Source: Rudaea sp. 3F27F6 (GTDB lineage Bacteria; Pseudomonadota; Gammaproteobacteria; Xanthomonadales; Rhodanobacteraceae). Taken from it: DNA of 64,000 bases. The DNA is taken from positions 372,001 to 436,000 of the forward strand of contig NZ_SCNG01000004.1 of assembly GCF_005503555.1 (NCBI RefSeq). Direction: 5' to 3'. The notes below the pieces were generated by a model that saw only the letters and a list, made by a program, of their open reading frames with translations, had not been told where the DNA came from and did no database searches. The translations under genes were made by a program, and so were the position numbers. This document shows positions 46,649 through 56,122 of this stretch, piece by piece. Position 1 is the first letter of the stretch, and every line of letters begins with the position of its first letter.

Positions 46649-46864
46649 ATGGATGCCTCCGTGCAGATCGACCCTTCCGAAATCACCCGCCAGCTCGTCG
46701 AATTGCGCGTCGAACACCGCGATCTCGACGCGGCGATCGCCGCCCTCGCCGCGAATCCGCACGGTGACGAACTGCGCCTTAAACGCATGAAGGTGCGCAA
46801 GCTGCGCCTCAAGGACATGATCTCGTATCTGGAATCCAAGCTGATTCCCGATCTCGACGCCTGA
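46649..46864 (+). CDS. YdcH/DUF465 family small protein
   Basis: 71 residues from ATG 46649 (MDASVQIDPSEITRQLVELR). The helical hairpin pattern, with EHRDLDAAIAALAANPHGDE and then LKRMKVRKLRLKDMISYLES, matches the DUF465 family, whose members are short cytoplasmic coiled-coil proteins of unknown role. It is followed after 20 bases by the HAD-IB gene and may be co-transcribed. Confidence 0.82.
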   Translation: MDASVQIDPSEITRQLVELRVEHRDLDAAIAALAANPHGDELRLKRMKVRKLRLKDMISYLESKLIPDLDA

Positions 46865-46884
46865 CCGCACGACGCAGGCCACGC

Positions 46885-47478
46885 ATGAACCTTGCGCTGT
46901 TCGACTTCGACGGCACGATCACGTCGCGCGAAACGTTTCCGCTGTTCATGCGCTTCGCCGTGTCGAAACCGCGCCTCGTCGCAGGCAGCATCGCGTTCGC
47001 GCCGATCGTCGCCGCTTATCGAGCCGGGCTGATCTCCGGATCGACGATCCGCTCCGCTCTGATCCGCTTCGGTTTTCGCGGTGTGCCGGCTGCGCGCGTG
47101 GAAGAAGCGGGCCGCCGATTCGCGCGTGACGTCCTCCCGGACCTGATCCGCCCCAACGCGATGGAGCGCCTGCGCTGGCATCGTGAACAGGGCGACGCCA
47201 TCGTCGTCGTATCGGGTGCGCTCGACGTCTATCTCGCGCCTTGGTGCGCCCAGCAAGGGCTCGATCTTTTCTGCTCGCAACTCGACGACGTCGAAGGCGT
47301 GTTGAACGGACGATATCGCGGACGCCAGTGCGTCGTCGCGGAAAAAGTCCGCCGCGTGCGCGAGAAATACGATCTGTCGGGCTATTCGACTGTTTACGCC
47401 TACGGCGATACCGAAGAGGACCGCGATCTGCTCGCCGTCGCCGACAGGAAATTCTTCCGCTGGCAGGAACTCCGCTGA
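46885..47478 (+). CDS. HAD-IB family phosphatase
   Basis: 197 residues. Motif I is FDFDGTIT (Asp7 and Asp9), motif II VVVSGALDVY, and motif III/IV GDTEEDRDLLAVADRKFF. The helical cap between residues 15 and 85 is of the SerB/YfhB type. Substrates of this subgroup are phospho-amino acids or lysophosphatidic acid-like compounds; the neighbouring plsB (convergent) is suggestive but not proof of a lipid phosphate substrate. Confidence 0.85.
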   Translation: MNLALFDFDGTITSRETFPLFMRFAVSKPRLVAGSIAFAPIVAAYRAGLISGSTIRSALIRFGFRGVPAARVEEAGRRFARDVLPDLIRPNAMERLRWHREQGDAIVVVSGALDVYLAPWCAQQGLDLFCSQLDDVEGVLNGRYRGRQCVVAEKVRRVREKYDLSGYSTVYAYGDTEEDRDLLAVADRKFFRWQELR

Positions 47479-47544
47479 GTCTGGGCCATCGCCCATTCGA
47501 GCCCCGCGGTCGACGGCGCTCGAATGCAAATCGAAACGCGCCGG

Positions 47545-50082
47545 CTAGTTTGTAGAACTGGAAGCGGCGTCCGACTCGGCAGCGAGCACGCTGCGCCGCT
47601 CCGGCGTCAGCTTGAGGATGCCGTGACGGATCTCGCGACTCAGGATGATCTTCGCGTCGCGCACGATGCTTTCCAGCTCGGCATGGAATTCGAGCTTGCC
47701 TTCGGCGTCGGTCCAGATCACGCGGCGTTCGCGCAGCTTCTGGATAAAGCCGCGGAACAAGGCCTTGTCGAAAAACTCCGGCGCGTTGAGTTCGTGGAGC
47801 AGCGACAGGCGCTGCGCGGTCAGTGTGCAGAGATTTTCGAGTTCGGCCGAAGTCAGCGTGTTCGGCCCGTTGCGCACGAGCGCGGCGATCGCGATGTAGT
47901 AGCGCTCGATGGTCTGTAGCAGCATCTGCGCGATCACGCGCAGTTGGAACGCACCATCGCTCTGCCCCGGATCGCGCTGCACCGACTCCCGCTGCGCATC
48001 CGTCTTGAGCAGGCCGCGCGCGACGAAGAAGTCGATCGTCGCTTCGCAGCGCGCGGCGAACTCTTCTTCGCCCCACGGCAGGAACAGCTCGGCCTGCACG
48101 AACGGATAAACGACGCGACCCAGGCGCAGGATCTGCTCGCGCTTCATGCTGCGGTTGTTGAGGAAACAGCAGGCGATCCACGCCGCCGTGGCGACAACGT
48201 GCAGCACATTGTTGCGGAAGTACGAAAGCAGCACCGCCGCCTTGCCTTCGCTTGCCAGCACGTCGCCGAGCGGATGCTTGATGCGCACGATGGCCTGCAT
48301 CTTCTCGCCGTAAGCGATGATCTCCGCGGCCGAGAGGTTCGTAATCGTCAGCCGATCGGAATAGGGCAGCGCGGTAATCATGCTGCGGGTCAGATCGATC
48401 TGCGCGAGCAGGTCAGATTCGGCCATCGCGTGTTTCGGCGTCGACAACAGGACCAGCGCAAGCAGGTTGATCGGGTTGACGTCGACCGCACGGTTGATAT
48501 TGACGACGATGCGCTCCGAGAGCGCATCGACCGCGGGCTTGAGCCATGCCGGTTTCGCCTCGGGGTCGGTGGTCGCCTCGCGCCAGTTCGCGTCGACGCC
48601 GTCGAGCAGCGGGGTGAGAAAGATCGGTTCGCCGAAGTTGACCGCGACCTGGCCATAGTTCTCGCGCAACTTGCCGAGCGCGCGCAGCAGCGCGAACCAG
48701 GATTCCTTCTCTTTCGGCTTGCCCGATAGCTCGCCGATATAGGAGTCGCCTTCCATGATGCGCTCGTAGCCGATGTAGACCGGCTGGAACACCACCGGCC
48801 GCTGCGATTCGCGCAGGAAACTGCGCAAGGTCATCGACAACAGGCCGCCGCGCGGCGCAAGCGTGCGGCCCGTGCGCGAGCGACCGCCTTCGACGAAGTA
48901 TTCGATCGACACGCCGCGCGCGAAAAGCTGGCTCACGTATTCGCGGAACACGGTCGAATACAACGGATCGCTGAAGCTGCGGCGCATGAAAAAAGCGCCG
49001 CCGCGGCGCAGGATCGGGCCGAGGATCGGCAGGTTGAGGTTCACGCCTGCCGCGATATGCGGCACGACCACGCCGTTGCGGTAGAGCAGATACGAGAGCA
49101 GCAGGTAGTCGATATGGCTGCGGTGGCAGGGCACGTAGACGACTTCGTGCCCCGGCGCGATCGCGCGCAGCTTGTCGAAATGCGCGACGCGCACGCCCGA
49201 GTAGATCTTGTCCCACAGGCCGGTCAGCAGCGACGAGGCCGAGCGCACGAACGGATGCGACTGGTCGGCGGCGATCTCCCAGGCCATGTCGCGTGCCTTG
49301 GCCGTCGCGGCATCTTTATCGCTGCCTTCTTTGCTTGCCGCCGCGGCGATCGCGGCCTGCACGGGCGCGGCGTTGACGACGGCGTGGATCAGCGTGCGCC
49401 GGTGCGACAGGTCCGGGCCGATCACGACCGCGCGCTGGCGCTGGAAATGCACGCGCAGCACGCGCGAGACTTTGCGCAGCGTGTTCGGCGCGTCGCGCTC
49501 GGTCGCCAGCACCTGGCGCAGCGACACCGGCGTGGCGAAATGCGCGATGGTGTTGCGGCCGTTGAGCAGGATCGCGAGCAGGCGGCGGAAGCGGCCGACC
49601 ACGCCCCAGTTCTCGGCGAACAGCACGCGGAACCAGCCCGCTTCGCGGTCCGGCGCGCGGCCGACGAAGATCGACACGGGCACGAGCTGCACGTCGATGT
49701 CGGCATTCGTGCGCACCGCATCGAGCAACTGCGCGAGCGTCTGCGAATGGGTTTTCGAGCGCGGCTTCTGGAACCACCAGCCGTCGCGCCGCGACAGCGC
49801 GAGCATCGCGCGCTGCTTGGTCAGGCCGGGAATGTCGAACGGCCGCAGCGGCTCGGGCAGGCCAGCTTCGCGGCAGGCCTGCTCGAGAATCAGCGTGTCG
49901 GACAGACCGTAGCGCTCGATCACGTAGCAGACCGGCACGGCCGGATCGAGGCCGGCGCGCGGATCGGCCGGATCGCGCTGAATCTTGAGCCACGGCCCGG
50001 CCAGCGCGCCGAGCGCGCGCAGCCACCATGGCGCCTGCGGCTTGGCCGCAATCGGCGGAAACGAACCGGTTTGATCGTTCAT
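47545..50082 (-). CDS. plsB: Glycerol-3-phosphate 1-O-acyltransferase PlsB
   Basis: 845 residues from ATG 50082 (MNDQTGSFPPIAAK). The acyltransferase blocks are intact: His320-x4-Asp325 in PCHRSHIDYLLLS, GAFFMRRSF, FVEGGRSRTGR and PVYIGYERI. It transfers an acyl group to glycerol-3-phosphate at the inner membrane, the first step of phospholipid synthesis. Length is near that of E. coli PlsB. The serine-rich tail (AASSSTN) is not conserved. Confidence 0.96.
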   Translation of the reverse strand: MNDQTGSFPPIAAKPQAPWWLRALGALAGPWLKIQRDPADPRAGLDPAVPVCYVIERYGLSDTLILEQACREAGLPEPLRPFDIPGLTKQRAMLALSRRDGWWFQKPRSKTHSQTLAQLLDAVRTNADIDVQLVPVSIFVGRAPDREAGWFRVLFAENWGVVGRFRRLLAILLNGRNTIAHFATPVSLRQVLATERDAPNTLRKVSRVLRVHFQRQRAVVIGPDLSHRRTLIHAVVNAAPVQAAIAAAASKEGSDKDAATAKARDMAWEIAADQSHPFVRSASSLLTGLWDKIYSGVRVAHFDKLRAIAPGHEVVYVPCHRSHIDYLLLSYLLYRNGVVVPHIAAGVNLNLPILGPILRRGGAFFMRRSFSDPLYSTVFREYVSQLFARGVSIEYFVEGGRSRTGRTLAPRGGLLSMTLRSFLRESQRPVVFQPVYIGYERIMEGDSYIGELSGKPKEKESWFALLRALGKLRENYGQVAVNFGEPIFLTPLLDGVDANWREATTDPEAKPAWLKPAVDALSERIVVNINRAVDVNPINLLALVLLSTPKHAMAESDLLAQIDLTRSMITALPYSDRLTITNLSAAEIIAYGEKMQAIVRIKHPLGDVLASEGKAAVLLSYFRNNVLHVVATAAWIACCFLNNRSMKREQILRLGRVVYPFVQAELFLPWGEEEFAARCEATIDFFVARGLLKTDAQRESVQRDPGQSDGAFQLRVIAQMLLQTIERYYIAIAALVRNGPNTLTSAELENLCTLTAQRLSLLHELNAPEFFDKALFRGFIQKLRERRVIWTDAEGKLEFHAELESIVRDAKIILSREIRHGILKLTPERRSVLAAESDAASSSTN

Positions 50083-50145
50083 CTGGGCGATTGTACGCAA
50101 GCGCGCGCGAAACGATCGTTATGCGAGGGAAACGATCGCGGCGCG

Positions 50146-50178
50146 AAAACGACGACGGCGCCCGCAGGCGCCGTCGTC
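50146..50178 (-). terminator. Rho-independent terminator of the lipoprotein gene
   Basis: Perfect 12-bp stem GACGACGGCGCC/GGCGCCGTCGTC with a four-base loop, followed on the minus strand by GTTTTCG, 16 bases after the lipoprotein stop codon. Confidence 0.75.
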
Positions 50179-50193
50179 CCCGAGCGCTGGGAT

Positions 50194-51147
50194 TTACTTG
50201 TTCGCCGGCGCCGGCGCGGCGTCGGTCTTGGCCGGCTGCGGGTTCGCCGCGGCGGCGGCTTCCTCGGCCTGCTCCTTCTGCCACTTCTCGACGGCCTGCT
50301 TGCCGTACCACTTGCCGTCGACCTTGACCAGATCGCTTTCGGTCGTGAACGGCTTGTCGAATGCGGAATACGTGATCTTGACCTTGGCCGTGTTGCCGTC
50401 CGTGCTGACCGTCTCGGCCTTGACCGAATCGAGCCAGTCGTCCAGCTTGAGGCCGTAGGCCGCGGCAACCTGCTTGAAGCCGCCAAGAGCGATGCCGGCC
50501 TTGACCATGCCCTGGTCGTAGCTCAGCGCGCGCACTTCGTCGAGCGACTTGAGGTTGAGGTCGCGCGCCGTCTTGGTCACCGCCGCGATCGCCGCCTTGG
50601 CCAGCGCCGGATCGGTGAACTTCACGCCCTGCGCCCACTTCGCGGCCGACTCGACCAGCGCCGACGTCTGCTGTTTCTGCTCGTCGGTCAGGTCCTGGTT
50701 CTGCTGGATCGCGCTCTGCAGGAAACCCTGGCCCATCGCGATCATCATCGGGATCTGCGCTGCCTGCGCATCGAGCTTCTTCAGCTGCGGCTCGGCTTCG
50801 GCGAACAGTTTGTCTTCCGCGCCCGGCGCGGTCAGCTTGGTCATCTGATCGGCGAACTTCTTCTTGTCTTCTTCGCTCGGCGGATCTTCATTCATTTTCT
50901 TCGCCCAGTCGCCCTTGATCTTGGCGACTTCGGCGGCCGGCAGCGCGGCGGTGAGGAAAGCGTTGATGTCGTTGCCGCGCAGCGCGCGCGCAGCGGCCAG
51001 CACGGCCACGTCCGGCGTCGCCGCAGGAGCCACGGCCGGCGCAGGCGCGGGCGCTGCGGTGGTGGCGGCTTCTTCCTTCTTGCCGCAGGCGGCGACGGCG
51101 GCAGCCAGCGCGAGCAGCAGGGCGGTGCGTTTGAACATGGTGGACAT
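50194..51147 (-). CDS. Lipoprotein of unknown function
   Basis: 317 residues from ATG 51147 (MSTMFKRTALLLALAAAVAAC); the frame extends upstream, but the lipobox AAC with Cys21 fixes the start. An Ala/Pro linker is followed by a helical region of about 190 residues (ALRGNDINAFLTAALPAAEV, AGVKFTDPALAKAAIAAV-like repeats) and a short beta domain (KVKITYSAFDKPFTTESDLV...GKWYGKQAVEKW). No family is recognised. It is probably an envelope protein. It stands alone, upstream of plsB on the same strand. Confidence 0.8.
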   Translation of the reverse strand: MSTMFKRTALLLALAAAVAACGKKEEAATTAAPAPAPAVAPAATPDVAVLAAARALRGNDINAFLTAALPAAEVAKIKGDWAKKMNEDPPSEEDKKKFADQMTKLTAPGAEDKLFAEAEPQLKKLDAQAAQIPMMIAMGQGFLQSAIQQNQDLTDEQKQQTSALVESAAKWAQGVKFTDPALAKAAIAAVTKTARDLNLKSLDEVRALSYDQGMVKAGIALGGFKQVAAAYGLKLDDWLDSVKAETVSTDGNTAKVKITYSAFDKPFTTESDLVKVDGKWYGKQAVEKWQKEQAEEAAAAANPQPAKTDAAPAPANK

Positions 51148-51379
51148 GGCGTTCCCCGGTCGAATGAGTGGATTAAAGTGCGGCGACTTTAGTGAGGCGC
51201 GCGGTGCTTGGCAAGGAAATCCCGGCCCGGCAGGCACAGCCCCGGTACAAAATCATAATTGAGAAGTGCGACCGGGAATGGTCGCTTCTGACTTTTGCAT
51301 TGAGCGACCAATGCTCAAATGCCCCGAAGTGCGGCCGGGGACGATCGCATTTTGCTTCGCGTGATCAGAAAAGGTCCGC
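51148..51379. other. Intergenic region with several small stem-loops
   Basis: No gene is supported. The stretch has an imperfect hairpin AGAAGTGCGACC...GGTCGCTTCT (about 51262-51290) and TTGAGC...GCTCAA (about 51302-51325). They may belong to a leader or to the end of the candidate small RNA on the minus strand. Confidence 0.35.
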
Positions 51380-51410
51380 AAAAAAAATCGGACGACTCAA
51401 AGGTCGTCCG
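51380..51410 (-). terminator. Rho-independent terminator of the candidate small RNA
   Basis: On the minus strand CGGACGAC-CTTTGA-GTCGTCCG followed by ATTTTTTTT. It is about 230 bases after the rep stop codon, too far to be an obvious rep terminator, and fits the promoter at 51544-51572. Confidence 0.9.
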
Positions 51411-51537
51411 GCAGAGTACTGGCCTTTCACCAGTGGGAACCGTTTTTGTTGTTTGCGGTGTTCCTACGGCAATCGGGGCGTTGTGTGAGGCTCGTCGTTT
51501 GGTAATCGCCGTATTCCATGAGCGGGTTCAACGCTCG
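51380..51537 (-). ncRNA. Candidate small RNA (or small mRNA) between rep and the lipoprotein gene
   Basis: A good promoter and a strong terminator bound a predicted transcript of about 160 bases on the minus strand. It has no match I recognise. It contains one short frame, ATG 51519 to TGA 51427 (30 codons, MEYGDYQTTSLTQRPD...), without a ribosome-binding site, so an RNA function is favoured over a peptide. An internal stem GGCC...GGCC-like segment near 51420-51440 (CCACTGGTGAAAGGCCAGT) is also visible. Confidence 0.5.
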
Positions 51538-51543
51538 TGGCAG

Positions 51544-51572
51544 AATATACTTGGATCACATTTCTAATGCAA
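51544..51572 (-). promoter_or_regulatory. Promoter of the candidate small RNA
   Basis: Minus-strand TTGCAT (51567-51572), 17-base spacer, TATATT (51544-51549), in an unusually AT-rich stretch (51545-51640) for this genome. Confidence 0.6.
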
Positions 51573-51643
51573 TACCTTAACTTATATACTCTAAGTTATT
51601 GAATTTAATATCCGTTCATCTTTTTTAAACGGACCGAAAAGCT

Positions 51644-53626
51644 TCAATCCGCGAGCAGACTCGCCAATCGCGCGATATGCGAAGAGGCGAGTTCCTTCTT
51701 CGCCTCGGCATCGGCCGCTTCGTCGAGACCGTCGCGATGCAGATCGTCCGCCGGCAATTCGGCCAGGAAGCGGCTCGGCTCGTTGCGTACGATCTCGCCG
51801 TAGCGCCGCGCGCGCGCGGCGTAGGACAAGCACAGGCTTTCGCGCGCGCGGGTGATGCCGACATACATCAGACGGCGTTCTTCGTCGGTGCGGCCTTCCT
51901 CGACGCCGGCCTCATGCGGCAGCTTGCCCTCTTCGACGCCGACGATATTGACGAAGCGAAATTCGAGGCCTTTGGCCGAATGCAGGGTCATCAGGCGCAC
52001 CGCATTGCCCGCATCGTCGCGATCGGCGTAGGTCAGCAGCGCGAGTTGCGCGGCCAGGTCGCCGACGCGCGAATCGCCCTTCTGCATCGCGCGGAACCAG
52101 TCGGCCAGCTCGCGCAGATTTTCGATGCGGCGTTTGCGCACTGCCTCGTCGCGGCTGTCGGCTTCGAGATGGGTCACGTAGTGCGTGCGCCGGATCACCT
52201 CGTCGACGAGATCGGCCGCCGACAAGGTGCGCGACGCGGTTTCGAGTTCGTGCATCAGCTCGGCGAAACCGGCGAGCGCCGACGCCGAGCGCGGCGCGAG
52301 CTGCTTCAGCACCGAATCGCTGTTGGTCGCGCGCAGCATCGAGGAATGCCGCGCCTGCGCCAGCTCACCGAGCTTCTCCAGCGTGGTCGCACCGATGTCG
52401 CGGCGCGGGATGTTAGCGACGCGCACGAAAGCCGCATCGTCGTCGGGATTGACGATCAGGCGCAAATAACCGAGCACGTCCTTGACCTCGGCGCGTTCGA
52501 GAAACGCGGTGCCGCCGGTCAGGTGATACGGCACCTGGGCCAGGCGCAGCGCCTTTTCGAGCGCGCGCGACTGGTGATTGCCGCGGTACAGAATCGCGAA
52601 CTCACTCCACGCGGCCTTGTACTTCTGCGCCAGATGCGCGATGCCGGCAGCGACGCGCTCGGCCTCGTGCTCGTCGTCGCGACATTCGAGCACGCGGATC
52701 GGCGCGCCTTCGGCGTGTTCGCTCCACAGACTCTTTTCGTGCACGTGCGGGTTGTGCCGGATCAGCGCGTTCGCCGCACGCAGGATGCGCTTGGTGCAGC
52801 GGTAATTCTGTTCGAGCTTGATCACCCTGAGCTGTGTGTAATCGCGGCCGAGCTGGTCGAGATTCTCGGCGTTCGCGCCGCGCCAGCCGTAGATCGACTG
52901 ATCGTCGTCGCCCACGCAGGTCAGCGCGCCGCGCGTACCGGCGATGGCTTTCAGCAGGCGGTACTGCGCGGTGTTCGTGTCCTGATATTCGTCGACGAGC
53001 AGATAGCGGATGCGCTCCTGCCACGCGCTGCGCACGTCGGCGTCGTTTTCCAGCAGGTTCAGCGGCAGGCGGATCAGATCGTCGAAATCGACCGCGTTGA
53101 ACGCGGCGAGGCGGCGCTGGTAATTGACGTAGAGCGTCGCCGCTTCGTGCTCGCGCGGGCTGCGCGCACGGTCGAGCGCCGCCTCGGGCGAAAGGCCCTC
53201 GTTCTTCGCCGCGGATACGAGATTGCGCAAAGCGAACAACTGGTCCGGCTTGGTCGCAGCCGGCAGGAGTTCCTTGACGATCGCGCCCGCATCGTCGGCG
53301 TCGAGCACGGAAAATCCGCGCTTGAGGCCAAGCTTGGCGTGCTCGAACTGCACGAACTTGAGGCCGAGCGCGTGGAAAGTGCTGACCGTGAGCTGTTCGG
53401 CCGCCTCGCTCTTGAGCAGTTTCGCCGCGCGCTCGCGCATCTCGCGCGCCGCCTTGTTGGTAAACGTGATCGCGGCGATCTTCGCCGGCGCGAGATGCTT
53501 GCGCGAGACGAGATAGGCGATCTTTTCGGTGATCACGCGCGTCTTGCCCGAACCCGCGCCGGCGAGCACGAGCAGTGGGCCGTCGCAATACTCGATCGCG
53601 GCGCGTTGTTGGGGGTTCAAGCTCAT
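51644..53626 (-). CDS. rep: ATP-dependent DNA helicase Rep
   Basis: 660 residues from ATG 53626 (MSLNPQQRAAIEYCDGP). It is a superfamily 1A helicase: Walker A GAGSGKT at residues 23-29, TFTNKAAREM (Ia), LLVDEYQDTN (II), GDDDQSIYGWRGA (III), EQNYRCTKRIL (IV), LMTLHSAKGLEF (V) and YVGITRARESL (VI). Length and N-terminus favour Rep over UvrD. Rep moves 3'-5' and clears proteins ahead of forks. Confidence 0.93.
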   Translation of the reverse strand: MSLNPQQRAAIEYCDGPLLVLAGAGSGKTRVITEKIAYLVSRKHLAPAKIAAITFTNKAAREMRERAAKLLKSEAAEQLTVSTFHALGLKFVQFEHAKLGLKRGFSVLDADDAGAIVKELLPAATKPDQLFALRNLVSAAKNEGLSPEAALDRARSPREHEAATLYVNYQRRLAAFNAVDFDDLIRLPLNLLENDADVRSAWQERIRYLLVDEYQDTNTAQYRLLKAIAGTRGALTCVGDDDQSIYGWRGANAENLDQLGRDYTQLRVIKLEQNYRCTKRILRAANALIRHNPHVHEKSLWSEHAEGAPIRVLECRDDEHEAERVAAGIAHLAQKYKAAWSEFAILYRGNHQSRALEKALRLAQVPYHLTGGTAFLERAEVKDVLGYLRLIVNPDDDAAFVRVANIPRRDIGATTLEKLGELAQARHSSMLRATNSDSVLKQLAPRSASALAGFAELMHELETASRTLSAADLVDEVIRRTHYVTHLEADSRDEAVRKRRIENLRELADWFRAMQKGDSRVGDLAAQLALLTYADRDDAGNAVRLMTLHSAKGLEFRFVNIVGVEEGKLPHEAGVEEGRTDEERRLMYVGITRARESLCLSYAARARRYGEIVRNEPSRFLAELPADDLHRDGLDEAADAEAKKELASSHIARLASLLAD

Positions 53627-53729
53627 CAGGAGCGCGATTGTGCCCGGATCGCCACGCGCGCGGCAGCTTGACAAAAACTCAACTCAAATTCTTCCGCACT
53701 ACGCCTCGCGCGGCGCGTTGCGAACGCGT

Positions 53730-54572
53730 TCAAACAGCCGCGAGGACTTCCGCGCAATCGCGCTCGATCTTCAGCGCGAACAGATCGTCGGCGCGCGTGC
53801 GCCCGCGGTTGACCGCGGCGATCGGCTTGCCGGCGCGCGCGGCCTCGCGTGCGAAGCGGAAGCCCGAATAGACCATCAGCGAGGAACCGACCACGAGCAT
53901 CGCATCGCTCGCCGCGAGATGCGCATACGCGCGCTCGGCGCGTTCGCGCGGCACGTTCTCGCCGAAGAACACGACGTCGGGCTTGAGCATGCCGCCGCAG
54001 GCGCTGCAGGCCGGCACGTCGAAGCCGCTGAAGTCCATGCCGTCGAGGTCGGCGTCGCCGTCGGGCGCGGCGAGCGCATCGAGCTGCGCCCAGGCGCGAT
54101 TGCGCCGTTCGAGCTCGTGCTGAAACGCTTCGCGCGGAATGCGCCGCTCGCAAGCGAGACAGCGCACTTCGTCGAGCCTGCCGTGCAAATCGACGACCGC
54201 GCGGCTGCCCGCAGCCTGGTGCAGGCCGTCGACGTTCTGGGTCACGAGCGCCGCAATGCGGCCGCGCGCCTCCAGCCGTGCGAGTGCCTCATGCGCCGCG
54301 TTCGGCCGTGCGTGACCGAAGCGACGCCAGCCGATCAGGCTGCGCGCCCAGTAACGCGCACGCGTCGCCGCGTCGCCGACGAAGGCCTGGTAGGTCACCG
54401 GCGGCGGCCGCTTCCAGCCGCCCTCGAGATCGCGGTAGTCGGGAATGCCCGAGGCCGTGCTGATGCCGGCGCCGGTCAGCACGAACAGGCGCGGATGCGC
54501 CGCGACGAAATCCGCCAGCGCCGCGATCGGTGCTGCCGCCGACTCGATTTTTGCCGCCGTGTTGTCGAACAT
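53730..54572 (-). CDS. NAD-dependent protein deacylase (sirtuin)
   Basis: 280 residues. Motifs are [32 protein letters not shown], catalytic His in DLHGRLD, four zinc cysteines (CLAC and CSAC), VVFFGENVP, and [14 protein letters not shown]. The GIPDYRD pattern and zinc spacing match class II (SIRT4-like) sirtuins, which remove lysine acyl groups using NAD+. An insert of about 25 residues ([20 protein letters not shown]) lies between the zinc pairs. Confidence 0.92.
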   Translation of the reverse strand: MFDNTAAKIESAAAPIAALADFVAAHPRLFVLTGAGISTASGIPDYRDLEGGWKRPPPVTYQAFVGDAATRARYWARSLIGWRRFGHARPNAAHEALARLEARGRIAALVTQNVDGLHQAAGSRAVVDLHGRLDEVRCLACERRIPREAFQHELERRNRAWAQLDALAAPDGDADLDGMDFSGFDVPACSACGGMLKPDVVFFGENVPRERAERAYAHLAASDAMLVVGSSLMVYSGFRFAREAARAGKPIAAVNRGRTRADDLFALKIERDCAEVLAAV

Positions 54573-54730
54573 GCCGTCGATTCCTCGTCTACCGCGGACG
54601 CAGGCCGCGCAGGCACATCAAGATGGGTCGGCACGCCCGTTTTCGCAAGCGGCGCAGGGCAGCCTATGCGACCGACGGTTCTTCTCGCCGCCGACTCGGA
54701 TTAGGATGACGCGAGTTTTTCGGGACGACC

Positions 54731-55351
54731 ATGGCCAAACTCTACTTCTACTATTCCGCAATGAACGCCGGCAAGACCACGACCTTGCTGCAGAGCGCGC
54801 ACAACTATCACGAGCGCGGCATGCGCACGCTGATCTTCACGCCGAAGCTCGACAACCGCTACGGCGACGGCGTCGTCGCTTCGCGCATCGGGCTCAAGGC
54901 CGACGGGCATATTTTCGTGCGCGACGACGATCTGTACCGGGTGACGCGCGACGACATCGAAGCGAACGGTCCGCTGCACTGCGTGCTCGTCGACGAAGCG
55001 CAGTTCATGACCAAGGCTCAGGTCTGGCAGCTCACCGAAGTGGTCGATCAACTCAAGATCCCCGTGTTGAGCTACGGCTTGCGCACCGATTTCCGCGGCG
55101 AACTCTTCGAAGGCAGCCAGTACCTGCTTGCCTGGGCCGACAACCTCGTCGAGATCAAGACGATCTGCCACACCGGCCGCAAGGCGACGATGGTCGTGCG
55201 CGTCGACGAACACGGTCGTGCGGTCAGCGACGGCCCGCAGGTCGAGATCGGCGGCAACGACCGCTACGTCTCGGTCAGCCGCGGCGAATTCAAAAAGATC
55301 ATGGCCGGCGAAGGCCGCATCGAAGCGAAGCAAGGGGAGCTGCGCCTGTAG
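54731..55351 (+). CDS. tdk: Thymidine kinase lacking the zinc-ribbon cysteines
   Basis: 206 residues, type II thymidine kinase. [21 protein letters not shown] holds the P-loop, then [14 protein letters not shown] (Walker B), [20 protein letters not shown] and the lasso region GGNDRYVSV. The zinc ribbon, CxCGRKA and CRKHYK in E. coli Tdk, is reduced here to CHTGRKA and SRGEFK, so at most one of four cysteines remains. It phosphorylates thymidine in nucleotide salvage. The gene lies 30 bases before the response regulator gene. Confidence 0.93.
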   Translation: MAKLYFYYSAMNAGKTTTLLQSAHNYHERGMRTLIFTPKLDNRYGDGVVASRIGLKADGHIFVRDDDLYRVTRDDIEANGPLHCVLVDEAQFMTKAQVWQLTEVVDQLKIPVLSYGLRTDFRGELFEGSQYLLAWADNLVEIKTICHTGRKATMVVRVDEHGRAVSDGPQVEIGGNDRYVSVSRGEFKKIMAGEGRIEAKQGELRL

Positions 55352-55380
55352 TCCGGGCCGCTTTAGGGGGATTTAAGACC

Positions 55381-56103
55381 ATGCAGAGGAAACTCGTCGC
55401 CGAAGAAACCGGGAAGGGCACGGGCTTGCGCATCCTCCTGATCGAAGATCAGCGCGACATTGCGGCGAACATCTGGGACTTCCTGGAGCTGCGCGGATTC
55501 GTCATGGATCACGCGGCCGACGGAGCGAACGGCCTGCGCATGTCGCTCGACGGCGGCTACGACGTCATCATCCTCGATCTCGGCCTGCCCAAGCTCGACG
55601 GCATCGACCTGTGCCGCGCGCTGCGCCAGGCCGGCCGCGATACGCCCGTGCTCATGCTGACCGCGCGCGACACCTTGCAGGACAAGCTCACCGGCTTCGC
55701 CGAGGGCGCCGACGATTACGTGGTCAAGCCGTTCGCGATGAAGGAACTCGAAGCGCGCATCCGCGCGCTCTACCGGCGCGGGCGCCTGCAACACGGCGAC
55801 CTGCTCCACGTCGCCGACCTCGTGCTCGATCCGGTTAAGTACACGGTCGAACGTTCGGGCCAGCCGCTGACCCTGACACGCGCCGGCTTCGTCCTGCTCG
55901 AAGCGCTGATGCGCAAGTCGCCGAACCTGGTGCGCCACAACGACCTCGCCCACGCGCTCTGGGGCGACGGCCCGGGCGACATCGCGACCCTGCACACGCA
56001 CTTGTCGGTGCTGCGCTCGACCATCGACCGGCCGTTCAAGAACCACCTGCTGCACACTGTGCACGGCTTCGGCTACCGCATCTCCGAACACGCCGATGCC
56101 TGA
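55381..56103 (+). CDS. OmpR-family response regulator
   Basis: 240 residues from ATG 55381. A 16-residue extension precedes the receiver domain (RILLIEDQRDIAANI; phospho-acceptor Asp in VIILDLGLPKLDG; LTARDT; Lys in VVKPF). The C-terminal winged helix is of OmpR/PhoB type (LTRAGFVLLEALMRKSPNLV...HTVHGFGYRI). The cognate kinase gene follows after a 300-base gap that is filled mostly by a MITE-like repeat. Confidence 0.92.
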   Translation: MQRKLVAEETGKGTGLRILLIEDQRDIAANIWDFLELRGFVMDHAADGANGLRMSLDGGYDVIILDLGLPKLDGIDLCRALRQAGRDTPVLMLTARDTLQDKLTGFAEGADDYVVKPFAMKELEARIRALYRRGRLQHGDLLHVADLVLDPVKYTVERSGQPLTLTRAGFVLLEALMRKSPNLVRHNDLAHALWGDGPGDIATLHTHLSVLRSTIDRPFKNHLLHTVHGFGYRISEHADA

Positions 56104-56122
56104 CGAGCCGAAGCTCTTTTGG

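Noticed and set aside
51427-51519. 30-codon peptide within the candidate small RNA
   Set aside because: No ribosome-binding site and no recognisable composition; may be chance.
54445-55380. Long frame upstream of the first response regulator (552 residues in total)
   Set aside because: It is the shadow of tdk in another frame; the regulator starts at ATG 55381.
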